A program made the translations under genes and the position numbers. From JAWXBT01 sp964523015 (lineage in GTDB: Bacteria > Bdellovibrionota_C > UBA2361 > J135): a DNA stretch of 64,000 bases. The notes beneath the pieces were generated by a model that did no database searches, was not told the DNA's origin, and saw only the letters and a list, made by a program, of their open reading frames with translations. The number at the start of each line of letters is the position of its first letter. Positions within the stretch are counted from its first letter, which is position 1. This document shows, one piece after another, positions 36,914-44,954 of the stretch. Location of the stretch: assembly GCA_964523015.1 (NCBI GenBank), contig CAZFXN010000009.1, forward strand, positions 1 to 64,000, read 5' to 3'.

Positions 36914-38704
36914 ATGAATAAGCTTCGAGTCTCTAACATTCAATCTTACACCAGTCTACCGTATCGACTCCTCTCTACCCTAAAATTTGTTGATTACCGA
37001 GAAGGCTTCCCAGCTGAAAATGCTAGAATGTTAAATGAAGGGGAGGTTGATGTTGCTTTAATTCCGGTAAGTGAATTCGCTATCCATGGTGGATATGTTG
37101 GTTTAGATTTTGGGATAGCTGGATGTAGTAAGATTGATGCAGTTTGTCTGTTCAGTGAAGAGCCGATGCAGAGACTTCAAACAATATACCTAGATGTAAA
37201 TTCCAATTCCTCAGTACATCTTTTAAGGTTACTTCTTTTAGAAAAATGGGGAAGAATTCCAAAGTTTGTTCGAGTTGAGCGAGAACTTCTTTTAGATAAT
37301 ATCGGCCCTGATGTTGGTGCTCTTGTAACTGGGGATATGGCATTGAATGTCAGGAGGGAATATCCTTATGAACTGGATCTGGCAAAGGAATGGAATTCTT
37401 TAACCGGATTGCCATTTGTTTTCTGTGTCTGGGCTGCTCGTCCAGAAGTTTTATCAAGAGATGCCGATAAAGAGCTTAATTCTCTTTTTTATAGAGCCAT
37501 TAAGGCAAGAGAATCACTAGCAGTAGAATCAAGCAATGAAGTAAGGTTGCCACTTGAAGAATCATCAAAACATATCTCTAATACTGTGATTTACCACCTT
37601 GATGCTGATTGCCAAAGAGGAATGAGCGAGTTTTTTAAGAGAGCATTTAAGTATAATTTAATCCCTGATGAGCCGTATCGCACCGCTAGATATACAATGA
37701 TTGGAGGCATTTCCTCGACTGCTAAAAAACCAAAATCGATTCCAGAGATCCTACAAGATTCCACTAACGGCCGACGAATGAGTGTTGCTGATGGGATTAA
37801 GTTGGCCAATGACGCCTCACTTGCTGATTTAGCACTAGCTGCAGATCTTATTAGAACACGATCATTTGATTCTCGAACTCTTAACTTTACTCTTGGTATT
37901 ACAACTGTAGAGATAGAGGAGATTGAACCTCTTAGAGATATTCTCTCTTTGTTAGAGGAGGAGGCACAGAGCCCGTTAACCCTTAAGATCTCAGATGCTG
38001 AGTTAACAGATCTTTCATTCTATGAAAATTTAATTGATCGATTAAGAAGGGAGTTCGCAGTTGGAATTGAGGCTTTTACTATTCCACAGGTTTTATCCTA
38101 CGCACAGCAGAACAATCTCTCGATAAGAGAGATTGCTTCTAGGCTTGTGACTGCCGGTATCGATTTTATTCCCGCTGATGGTGGGGAGCTGCTGCTTGAT
38201 AGATATTTAGATGGTATTAAAAAGAGCTCTTATAAAGCTGCTGACTGGATTAGTGCTATGAAGTGGTTTCACCGTTTCGGAGCCAAGTCCTGTGCCACTT
38301 TAAATATTAGTGAATTTAATACTTGGGAGGAGAGGTTCTTACATCTTCAAAAGATAAGATCGCTTCAAGATGAGACCCCTGGGTTTCGTTATTTTTATAT
38401 GCAAGTTGCCTCTACAAATGAGAGAGATTCTCTTTTGAGAAGTGAAACTCCACTTCGAGCAAATATGATTAGTCGATTATTCCTAGATAATATTACCCAT
38501 CTTCAGGAGAGAAGCATTACTACACAGCCTGTGATTGGCATGTTAAATCTCTCTTTTGGTTCTAGTAGCGTCAAAATTGACCTATCATCTAAGAATCAAG
38601 AATTAGCAAAACAGACCTTAGGTTTTCTAAGTAGTTTAAAGGAATTTGGAATGGATTTTGAGAAAGTAGAGCGGCCAATAGCTCAAAAACCGGTTCTTAA
38701 CTAG
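36914..38704 (+). CDS. MqnA::MqnC-like fusion with cluster-less radical SAM half
   Basis: A 596-residue two-domain protein. Residues 1-265 resemble MqnA (chorismate dehydratase of the aminofutalosine menaquinone route): an SYTSLPYR start, GEVDVALIPVSEFA (43-56), and LAKEWNSLTGLPFVFCVWAARP (157-177). Residues 288-590 follow MqnC: the GRRMSVADGIKLAND helix, AFTIPQVLSYAQQNNLS (387-403), AGIDFIPADGGELLLDRYLDGI (414-435), and HLQKIRSLQDETPGF (477-491). Where MqnC has its cluster cysteines, after RTLNFTLGIT (321-330), there are none; Cys460 is the only cysteine in that half. I know of no characterised fusion of this kind. Confidence 0.65.
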   Translation: MNKLRVSNIQSYTSLPYRLLSTLKFVDYREGFPAENARMLNEGEVDVALIPVSEFAIHGGYVGLDFGIAGCSKIDAVCLFSEEPMQRLQTIYLDVNSNSSVHLLRLLLLEKWGRIPKFVRVERELLLDNIGPDVGALVTGDMALNVRREYPYELDLAKEWNSLTGLPFVFCVWAARPEVLSRDADKELNSLFYRAIKARESLAVESSNEVRLPLEESSKHISNTVIYHLDADCQRGMSEFFKRAFKYNLIPDEPYRTARYTMIGGISSTAKKPKSIPEILQDSTNGRRMSVADGIKLANDASLADLALAADLIRTRSFDSRTLNFTLGITTVEIEEIEPLRDILSLLEEEAQSPLTLKISDAELTDLSFYENLIDRLRREFAVGIEAFTIPQVLSYAQQNNLSIREIASRLVTAGIDFIPADGGELLLDRYLDGIKKSSYKAADWISAMKWFHRFGAKSCATLNISEFNTWEERFLHLQKIRSLQDETPGFRYFYMQVASTNERDSLLRSETPLRANMISRLFLDNITHLQERSITTQPVIGMLNLSFGSSSVKIDLSSKNQELAKQTLGFLSSLKEFGMDFEKVERPIAQKPVLN

Positions 38705-38715
38705 CTTGTTTTCCG

Positions 38716-39156
38716 CTAGTTTGTCTTCCTGAACCCATCAATACTAAATGCTCCAGGGCCAGTAAACATCATAGCAATTGAAGCTGCTAATAGGATCGTT
38801 TCTTTGCTGATCATGCCGTAAGGTCTAAAGACTCCAGCTGATGCAACAGTTTGACCAAGAGTAGGCCCAAAGATATACATAACAGAACCTATGCAGGCAG
38901 TTATCAATACCGATCCAAGGGTGGTCCAAAAACCACTTACGATAAGACCACCACCAATAATTTCTATATAAGGGAGTAGGATTGCATAAACTGTAGCCCA
39001 CTGATCAGCTAGCATCTTAGTTCCCTTAACCTGACTTATCAGCATGCCAGGGTCATCTATCTTATTAAGACCGGAATAAACAAAGAATCCACCCAATGCT
39101 AATCTAAGAAACATTGGACCGTATGTTGGGTTACCTATAGGCTTGTCTAAATTCAT
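38716..39156 (-). CDS. DoxX family membrane protein
   Basis: A 146-residue protein with four membrane helices and the DoxX N-terminal pattern FLRLALGGFFVYSGLNKIDDPG (about 17-38). DoxX proteins are found in redox and thiosulfate systems and in some MNIO-RiPP operons as a fourth gene. It stands alone, convergent with the MqnA fusion gene and divergent from the prenyltransferase gene, so its partner is unclear. Confidence 0.8.
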   Translation of the reverse strand: MNLDKPIGNPTYGPMFLRLALGGFFVYSGLNKIDDPGMLISQVKGTKMLADQWATVYAILLPYIEIIGGGLIVSGFWTTLGSVLITACIGSVMYIFGPTLGQTVASAGVFRPYGMISKETILLAASIAMMFTGPGAFSIDGFRKTN

Positions 39157-39241
39157 AGTGTCCAGATATTATCACGGTGTTTCAAACTGCAAAAGGGTAT
39201 TTGATGAGCCTATATAACTTATACTGACCGTTTTAATCTTT

Positions 39242-40126
39242 ATGGCATCTGATATAGGTCTTTACCGCAATATTTTTAAGCAGTTCTGTAAGTGGGCAAA
39301 AGTAGTTAAGTTTTCTCATACTATCTTTGCTCTTCCCTTTGCTCTTTCAATCTTATTTATAATTGCGAGTAAGCAGCCGATCACTCTAATCCAGACTTTT
39401 TGGATTGTTGTCTGCTTAGTCTCTGCCCGTACCCTGGCCATGGCTTGTAACCGTTTATTAGATCACGATATTGATGCTCTTAATCCACGCACGATGAGTA
39501 GAGAGCTGCCTAGCGGAGAGGTGACAGTTGTTAGTGTTAAATATCTCTTTATAAGCTCCGCTTTAATTTTTATTTTTGGAGCAGGTATGCTTGGGATTCA
39601 TACTCTTATACTTGCTCCGTTTGTTATTGCGGTACTATGTTTTTATTCCTGGACTAAGCGGTTTACTCAGTACTCACACCTTGTTCTAGGTATCTGTTTA
39701 GGGATGGCACCAGGGGGAGTTTGGTATGCTCTGGTAGGAACCATTGAGATGACACCATTATGGTTAATGCTTGGGGTTGTTTTTTGGGTGGCAGGGTTTG
39801 ATGTGATCTATTCCTGCCAAGACGTGGATTTTGATAAGAAACAGGGCTTATTTTCGATTCCAACTAGAGTAGGGGTTGTCAGATCACTATTGATTTCTAA
39901 GTTGATGCACGTTTTATCTTTAATTTTTCTATATCAATTTGGCCAGGTAATAGGGTTAGGATCATGGTATATGGGAACTATTATTTTGTTTGGAGTAATT
40001 GTTTTTAGTCAGCACTTAATTGTAAAAGCAGATGACTTATCTAGAGTGAATGAAGCTTTTTTTGTAAGGAATGGAATCGCAAGCGTAATATTTTTATTGG
40101 GGACGCTGCTTGATCTCTGTGCCTAA
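39242..40126 (+). CDS. MqnP/UbiA-like aromatic prenyltransferase
   Basis: An integral membrane enzyme of 294 residues that attaches a polyprenyl chain to an aromatic acid. The first Asp-rich motif is NRLLDHDIDALNPRT (Asn70, Asp74, Asp76, Asp78). The second is CQDVDFDKKQG (Asp194, 196, 198), followed by LFSIPTRVG, the form seen in the MqnP branch of the futalosine pathway. About eight membrane helices fit. Together with the neighbouring Mqn-like genes it indicates menaquinone made from 1,4-dihydroxy-6-naphthoate, though MqnB, MqnD and true radical SAM MqnE/MqnC are not in the window. Confidence 0.82.
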   Translation: MASDIGLYRNIFKQFCKWAKVVKFSHTIFALPFALSILFIIASKQPITLIQTFWIVVCLVSARTLAMACNRLLDHDIDALNPRTMSRELPSGEVTVVSVKYLFISSALIFIFGAGMLGIHTLILAPFVIAVLCFYSWTKRFTQYSHLVLGICLGMAPGGVWYALVGTIEMTPLWLMLGVVFWVAGFDVIYSCQDVDFDKKQGLFSIPTRVGVVRSLLISKLMHVLSLIFLYQFGQVIGLGSWYMGTIILFGVIVFSQHLIVKADDLSRVNEAFFVRNGIASVIFLLGTLLDLCA

Positions 40127-40152
40127 TATATATTTGCCTAGTGCATCTTCGC

Positions 40153-40380
40153 CTAATGCATATTCGCTGCCATCGGCATATCAAAGTTATTTATAATTGC
40201 CGCAGCTCGTTGGATAAATTCGGATGGAACCATAACTCTGATCATCGAAGCGTGTTTTCGATCTTCATTAATTTCAACATGCTCCATCATTACAGGGATC
40301 TTCATCTCTTCTAGAGCACCACAGACAGCATCTGCTCTAATATGATCAGTAAAGCTAGCGAGTACAAAAAACTGATACAT
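40153..40380 (-). CDS. DUF2007 small protein
   Basis: A protein of 75 residues with the DUF2007 pattern: VLASFTDHIRADAVCGALEEMKIPVMMEH at the start and RVMVPSEFIQRAAAIINNF near the end. The family is a small ferredoxin-like fold sometimes described as a signal-transducing protein; no function is established. Convergent with the prenyltransferase gene. Confidence 0.65.
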   Translation of the reverse strand: MYQFFVLASFTDHIRADAVCGALEEMKIPVMMEHVEINEDRKHASMIRVMVPSEFIQRAAAIINNFDMPMAANMH

Positions 40381-40638
40381 AATAGTCCCTCTCTTATAGC
40401 CCTTATAGTTTATCTAAAGATCAAATTCTGAGTATCTTATTTCTCAGCTCGCTGAAACTAAAGAAAGTCGAAACTCAAAAAAGCATTATTACACTGAACC
40501 CCATCTCATAGGAAATGTAAACCGTGTTAGAAAAGTTGGCCAGATGGAAAAGAAGATGGTAAATTTTGAGTTAATCCATTAAGTTATACTCAAACCCTTA
40601 AGAATAGAATATATATTCGATCTCTAATAAAGGTCTAA

Positions 40639-41658
40639 GTGAATCTACAAGAGACAGAGTTGATTTTTAGTACCATTCCAAACCTTCAAGGCGCAGTCAT
40701 TCAAGATCTAGCTATCTTAAAAGGGGACTCTTCTGGTAGGAGATACTCAAGGGCGATACTTAAAAACTCTCCATATAAAACAGTTATTATTATGGAGCTT
40801 GCTGGCGAGCCTGGACCAATTACAGGCGGTGGCGTTACGTTAAATCAAGATCAGACCTTTATTCTAATTGAGAAATATTTAACTGAAAATAATATTCCTC
40901 ATCCAAAAATCATAGCCGATCTTAGTCAGCAAAAAATTCTGATCGTTGAGGATGTCGGAGATGTTGCTCTTTGGAGGCTTTGTCGTGACAAGGAAAGTAA
41001 CGATGTAAAAGAGGTAATTAAAGTCCTTGGACCTGATTATCTATTTAAAGCCTATACCAAAGCAATCGATGTGATCTTACAAAAAAAAGAGGCTCTGCCC
41101 CTAAATCGTTTTAAAGGTGAGCAGGAATTTTTGATCGAAGCTAAGAGATTTATAGATTTCTATGCCATCCCTAAAGGAGTTAATGAAAAAAAGATTGCGA
41201 TTATTGATTCTGGATTAAAGGATCTGTGTATTTCAATTTCCAAACATCCTCGAGTGGTTTGTCACTGGGATTTTATGGCTTGGAACATTCATATTCTAAG
41301 TGACGGGAGTGCCTCGATTCTTGACTTTCAGGACATGTTAATGGCACCACAGCTTTATGATTTGGTCTGTTTGCTGACTGATAGGGATACTGATCTTGAT
41401 TTAGGTCAGGAGCTCACAGATCGATTGTTAGATTATTTTAAAGAGAGAGCCCAAATCAAAGATCTAAATCCAATGTATAATGAGATCCTTTTGCAGAGGA
41501 GCCTGCGCCTGGTTGGGCAATTTGCCTATCTATCAGAAAAGAAAAAAGTAAATTTTTATAAAGATCTGATCCCTGGTTGTATCCGACGGATGAAGCAATC
41601 GCTAAGAGATCTGCCACAATATGCGGACCTAGAAAAAACAATTTTAGATATTGTGTAG
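40639..41658 (+). CDS. AmgK-like aminoglycoside phosphotransferase-family sugar kinase
   Basis: A 339-residue kinase starting at GTG. The APH fold is shown by LIVEDVGDVALWRL (about 101-114), catalytic HWDFMAWNIHIL with Asp211 and Asn216, and the metal-binding ILDFQD (Asp229). The GDSSGRRYSR N-terminal loop and DMLMAPQLYDLVCLLTDRD resemble AmgK, which phosphorylates N-acetylmuramate and N-acetylglucosamine in peptidoglycan recycling. No MurU partner is adjacent, so the substrate is an inference. Confidence 0.75.
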   Translation: MNLQETELIFSTIPNLQGAVIQDLAILKGDSSGRRYSRAILKNSPYKTVIIMELAGEPGPITGGGVTLNQDQTFILIEKYLTENNIPHPKIIADLSQQKILIVEDVGDVALWRLCRDKESNDVKEVIKVLGPDYLFKAYTKAIDVILQKKEALPLNRFKGEQEFLIEAKRFIDFYAIPKGVNEKKIAIIDSGLKDLCISISKHPRVVCHWDFMAWNIHILSDGSASILDFQDMLMAPQLYDLVCLLTDRDTDLDLGQELTDRLLDYFKERAQIKDLNPMYNEILLQRSLRLVGQFAYLSEKKKVNFYKDLIPGCIRRMKQSLRDLPQYADLEKTILDIV

Positions 41659-41777
41659 TGAGCAGAATGGATTTATGAAAAAAGAGCCCCTATACCCTCC
41701 ACTGTAGATAATCTATCTGATTACTTACCTCGCTACTCGAAAGAAGTCTCCGGCTTTGAGCTAGCTAGCGGGTATTT

Positions 41778-41865
41778 AGATCCCCATTTACTAGTCCTAT
41801 TTTTGGAGGACCTCCCGAGCGAAGCGAGCGGGAGTACCGAAAATAGGACTAGTAAATGGGGATCT
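41778..41865. repeat. 88-nt palindrome with 26-bp perfect arms
   Basis: The arms 41778-41803 and 41840-41865 are exact reverse complements, and the 36-nt centre folds again: GG/CC at 41805-41806 with 41837-41838, then CTCCCG (41812-41817) with CGGGAG (41829-41834) around GAGCGAAGCGAG-type sequence. It fills the gap between two convergent genes. It would make a strong bidirectional terminator, but the perfect long arms and GC-rich core also fit a REP/MITE-like mobile palindrome. Confidence 0.8.
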
Positions 41866-41872
41866 TCCAGAC

Positions 41873-43063
41873 TTATCTTGCTAACGCATAAGCGCGGAGC
41901 CTTCTGGAGAAACTCTCCATGGACTCAATCCCGCACTGCTCAGCCTGCTTGCACCAATCATTTAGTCTCTCAGCAAGCTGCTCTGGCGTTCCTGATGCAC
42001 TGTCCCAAAATGAGACCAGACTTTTTTTCATCTGATACATCTTGTTTAGCACCGCGTGTTTTGAGAGCACCTGATTAAGCTGAGCATCAACTTCTGCTGG
42101 GAGCTCTAAATTTTCCTGAAAAAGAACTGGCTTAATGCTCTTTAGGGTCATGATCTCTTTTGACGGATCGTTTTTCCCTTCTTTAACTCGCCTGATCTCT
42201 TCAGCGAATGCTTTCTGAGCCGCTTTTTTAAAGTTCGCCATAACATGAAGTCTATGAAGTACAACTGCTTTAAGAGTCTCCACATCACAAACAGTTTTGC
42301 TCATATCAAAGCAAACTTTTGGAGATACCTTTTTAACTTTTGCTAATCCCAAAATTTCAAAGATACGGATATACATCCAGCCGATATCAAACTCGAACCA
42401 CTTATTAGATAATCTAGCCGAGCTTGCATAAGCATGGTGATTATTGTGAAGCTCTTCACCAGCAATTAAGATACCCCACGGCACAATATTTGTGCTGTTA
42501 TCTTTAGTTGCAAAGTTTCTATATCCCCAGTAGTGGCCAATGCCGTTAATTACTCCAGCAGCCCAAAGTGGGATCCAAATCATCTGAACACCCCAGATTA
42601 AAAGTCCAGGGACAAAGCCAAACACAATGACATCGATTACGCCAAGTAATAGCAGTCCCTTGCCATGATGAGGTGCGTAGATAGTATTCTCCAACCAGTC
42701 ATCAGGAGTACCGCGACCAAAAGTTCTAAGGGTCTCAGGTTTTTTAACCTCATCTCTGTATAGACCAACTCCACCAAACACAACTTTCCAAATCCCGTGA
42801 ATGAGAGGGCTGTGTGGATCGTCCTCAGTTTCAACAACAGCGTGATGCTTTCGGTGTACCGCAGTCCATTCCTTTGTGACCATGCCGGTCGTAAACCAGA
42901 GCCAGAATCTAAAAAAGTGACTAATCGCTGGATGAAGCTCTAGAGATCTATGAGCCTGATAGCGGTGTAGATATATAGTCACACCTAAGCAGGTAACATG
43001 GGTCATTAATAGAGTGACTACTACGTAGCCCCACCAAGGGAGATCTAAAAGGCCACTAAACAT
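41873..43063 (-). CDS. acyl-CoA/acyl-lipid delta-9-type fatty acid desaturase
   Basis: A 396-residue membrane di-iron desaturase. The three histidine boxes are intact: HRYQAH (33-38), HRKHH (70-74) and HNNHH (206-210), with a further His177. I start at the ATG at 43063 (MFSGLLDLPWWGY) because an AAAGGA site lies before it; the longer open frame adds 48 non-homologous residues. The C-terminal 130 residues are a charged helical extension beyond the usual length. The product is probably a monounsaturated acyl chain, useful for membrane fluidity and as substrate for the ole hydrocarbon pathway 7 kb away. Confidence 0.92.
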   Translation of the reverse strand: MFSGLLDLPWWGYVVVTLLMTHVTCLGVTIYLHRYQAHRSLELHPAISHFFRFWLWFTTGMVTKEWTAVHRKHHAVVETEDDPHSPLIHGIWKVVFGGVGLYRDEVKKPETLRTFGRGTPDDWLENTIYAPHHGKGLLLLGVIDVIVFGFVPGLLIWGVQMIWIPLWAAGVINGIGHYWGYRNFATKDNSTNIVPWGILIAGEELHNNHHAYASSARLSNKWFEFDIGWMYIRIFEILGLAKVKKVSPKVCFDMSKTVCDVETLKAVVLHRLHVMANFKKAAQKAFAEEIRRVKEGKNDPSKEIMTLKSIKPVLFQENLELPAEVDAQLNQVLSKHAVLNKMYQMKKSLVSFWDSASGTPEQLAERLNDWCKQAEQCGIESMESFSRRLRAYALAR

Positions 43064-43161
43064 ATCTTTATCCTTTAACTTAAAATTGGCTTTACTCTTG
43101 AAACTGCTAAAAAAATACCACCCAAGGTGGCGAAAACATGAGCCATTTATGGTGTCACTAT

Positions 43162-43189
43162 CAAATGGTATCAGACAAATGGTATCAGA
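43162..43189. repeat. two 14-bp direct repeats upstream of the desaturase
   Basis: CAAATGGTATCAGA occurs twice head to tail with no spacer. The position in the desaturase promoter region makes a regulator-binding site possible. It could equally be another slipped-strand duplication of the kind common in this window. Confidence 0.7.
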
Positions 43190-43480
43190 AGAGAAAACCT
43201 TTGCCAATAAGGGTAACTACCTAATCATAAGTACTTTACTCTCCTTAATCAATGGGGCAGATCATATGAAGTTTACTCTGTAATTCTAAGTAGTTTTCCT
43301 AATAGCCCTCTGTAATTCCTAGAAAATGCTCTATTTTGAGCAAAATTGTACGATTTTGTTCTAGTGATGCGACAATTAAGTCGAGTATAAACCTAAGCAA
43401 AGGGATAAGGTGTCTTTCGTACGGTTGTTATTGCTCTAAGATGTTTTTTTGTCATCTAACTAGTATGTGTCAGCAGAGTG

Positions 43481-43530
43481 ATCAGCACAGGAACCAGCAG
43501 GGATCAACAGGGATCAACAGGAACCAGCAG
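43481..43530. repeat. five imperfect 10-bp tandem units
   Basis: Units read ATCAGCACAG, GAACCAGCAG, GGATCAACAG, GGATCAACAG, GAACCAGCAG. The block is flanked by ACTAGT at 43459-43464 and 43531-43536. The 10-bp period equals about one helical turn, so it would bend or bind protein on one face of the DNA. Too short for CRISPR and without spacers. Confidence 0.7.
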
Positions 43531-43562
43531 ACTAGTGATGCAAAATAAAAGGGTTATTATGA

Positions 43563-44012
43563 AGACAGATATTATCTATTCTATCTTTATCGCTACCTCT
43601 ACTTATTATAGTCGTATTAATTAATCTAAGAATCTGCTCCTCATATTTTCTAAAAATATCTCTACTATCATTATTCTCTCTTATCGCTGTTTGTGAAAGT
43701 GCGAATGCAACTGTTGATACCCAATGCCCAGAGATATTGACTGTTGCGGGAGCGACCACATATTATTGTGATGTTACATTAGAAAATATTGTGAAAAATT
43801 TAATCGGAATAGGAAAGGTCTCTGGTTATCAAGAACTAAGTACTGAAGCAGAAGAAGCGCTTGTATTACAACCAGCGACTCTTGTCATTACGCTCACTGC
43901 AACCACTGCTGCACGATTACACATTGCTGCGGTTTTCTATACTATTAGTTCAACTTCAACTACATCTACACCTCTTGCTGAGGCCACAGCAGTCGCTATT
44001 GTAGGCCCTTAA
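43563..44012 (+). CDS. possible small exported protein with non-standard or frameshifted start
   Basis: The frame is open from 43563 to 44012 but has no ATG or GTG in frame before TTG 43737. Its upstream half encodes a convincing signal peptide (FLKISLLSLFSLIAVCESANA, about 43647-43709) and a Cys-containing, Ala/Thr-rich mature part with LENIVKNLIGIGKVSG. An ATG at 43558 in another frame could reach it by a one-base shift. A likely terminator follows at 44014-44046, which supports transcription. No family recognised; it lies beside Tad pilus genes. Confidence 0.35.
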   Translation, partial: RQILSILSLSLPLLIIVVLINLRICSSYFLKISLLSLFSLIAVCESANATVDTQCPEILTVAGATTYYCDVTLENIVKNLIGIGKVSGYQELSTEAEEALVLQPATLVITLTATTAARLHIAAVFYTISSTSTTSTPLAEATAVAIVGP

Positions 44013-44013
44013 C

Positions 44014-44046
44014 TCCTCGAGATTCTGATGAGAGGATCTTTTTTTT
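44014..44046 (+). terminator. Rho-independent terminator-like hairpin with T8
   Basis: TCCTC (44014-44018) pairs with GAGGA (44032-44036) and is followed by a run of eight T (44039-44046). The stem is short, but the T-run and the position just after a stop codon at 44010-44012 fit a terminator. Confidence 0.45.
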
Positions 44047-44070
44047 AAACTCAGTAGGTGTTGGTTTATG

Positions 44071-44298
44071 TCATGAGCGATCAGTAAAACCTACAGGGTA
44101 ATCAACTCCAAGGCCAGGAGTTATATCATTATAAAAGGCTTCTGATTTAGGTTTGAATTCGAGCGAGACAAAATAGATAGTAAACCCAAGAAAGACTACG
44201 ACGAGCACGTATTCTAAAATAGTTACGCCACGAGACTCACGAGACTGGAGAATTAAAGGGCGTATCAAAGGGGCTATCAAAGGGCGGATCAAAGGCAT
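44071..44298 (-). CDS. Flp/Fap-type pilin subunit
   Basis: A short pilin of about 75 residues. SRGVTILEYVLVVVFLGFTIYFVS has the Flp prepilin signature: basic Arg-Gly, cleavage before VTILEY, Glu at position +5, then a hydrophobic helix. The preceding leader is odd: it is built of four 12-bp repeats that encode PLI(R/A) units. I start at ATG 44298; a GTG at 44319 is also possible and neither has a clear ribosome site. It is divergent from the TadE/TadG genes, so both probably belong to one Tad pilus locus. Confidence 0.65.
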   Translation of the reverse strand: MPLIRPLIAPLIRPLILQSRESRGVTILEYVLVVVFLGFTIYFVSLEFKPKSEAFYNDITPGLGVDYPVGFTDRS

Positions 44299-44456
44299 GT
44301 TGAGTATTTTGAAATTCACAATATCACTATCACTGTTTATAAACTTTTCGCATAGTAGGATCTTCGCCCTGGCAATAGTATCAATTTACAGCTGTTTTAA
44401 AAATATTAATAATTGTTTCTAGTGATTTTTTAAGAAGTTTTGATAAAGCTTGCTAA

Positions 44457-44954
44457 ATGGATATTAAAAAGAACGTAAAGAGGAAGTTAATTCAAAACCA
44501 TTCGGGAGTTACCGTCCTTTCGGCAGTAATTATTTTGCCGATAATGATTACAGTAATGATGGTTTTATTTGATCTCTCTCGGATCTTTCTAACTATAATT
44601 TATGCAAAAGAGGTGGTTTTAACTACGGCTAAGCTTGCTGTTTCCTCTTTCCCAGAGAGCTCAATTCCAGATATGTATGATATAATCAAATCAGTCCCAG
44701 GAGAATCTGTAGTTAATGAAAGGAAGCGATTCTGGACCGATCAGCTAGATCCCGCTGCGCCTACTTACCATGGTCTTACATATTTTACTGAGAAAGAGTT
44801 AAAGGTTTTTAATCTTGGATACGGATTTATGATTGATATAAATCCTGATATCCCCTTTTTAGGACTCTCTTTATTCTCACCATTAACTGGCACTGATTAC
44901 TATACTGTAACTCAGAGTGCCTCCGCCCATAATTCAGGAGACATAGCTCCATGA
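44457..44954 (+). CDS. TadE-like pseudopilin
   Basis: A 165-residue protein with a basic N terminus, then HSGVTVLSAVIILPIMITVMMVLFDLSRI, a single membrane helix at about 17-45 of the TadE type (usually G-V-T-x-x-E; here Ser replaces the Glu). The rest is periplasmic. TadE proteins are minor components of Flp pilus assembly. Its stop overlaps the next start (ATGA). Confidence 0.65.
   Translation: MDIKKNVKRKLIQNHSGVTVLSAVIILPIMITVMMVLFDLSRIFLTIIYAKEVVLTTAKLAVSSFPESSIPDMYDIIKSVPGESVVNERKRFWTDQLDPAAPTYHGLTYFTEKELKVFNLGYGFMIDINPDIPFLGLSLFSPLTGTDYYTVTQSASAHNSGDIAP

Larger units (their letters stand above)
43064..43557. other. 494-nt spacer with two short tandem repeats
   Basis: No convincing gene. 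It contains two tandem 14-bp copies CAAATGGTATCAGA (43162-43189), about 100 nt upstream of the desaturase start, and a block of five 10-bp units (43481-43530) flanked by ACTAGT on both sides. Both are given separately. Confidence 0.5.

Noticed and set aside
41803..42078. Plus-strand open frame over the palindrome and the desaturase 3' end
   Set aside because: It lies opposite the conserved desaturase gene and part of it is palindrome.
43481..43530. CRISPR array
   Set aside because: Units are 10 bp with no spacers, and no cas gene is visible in the window.
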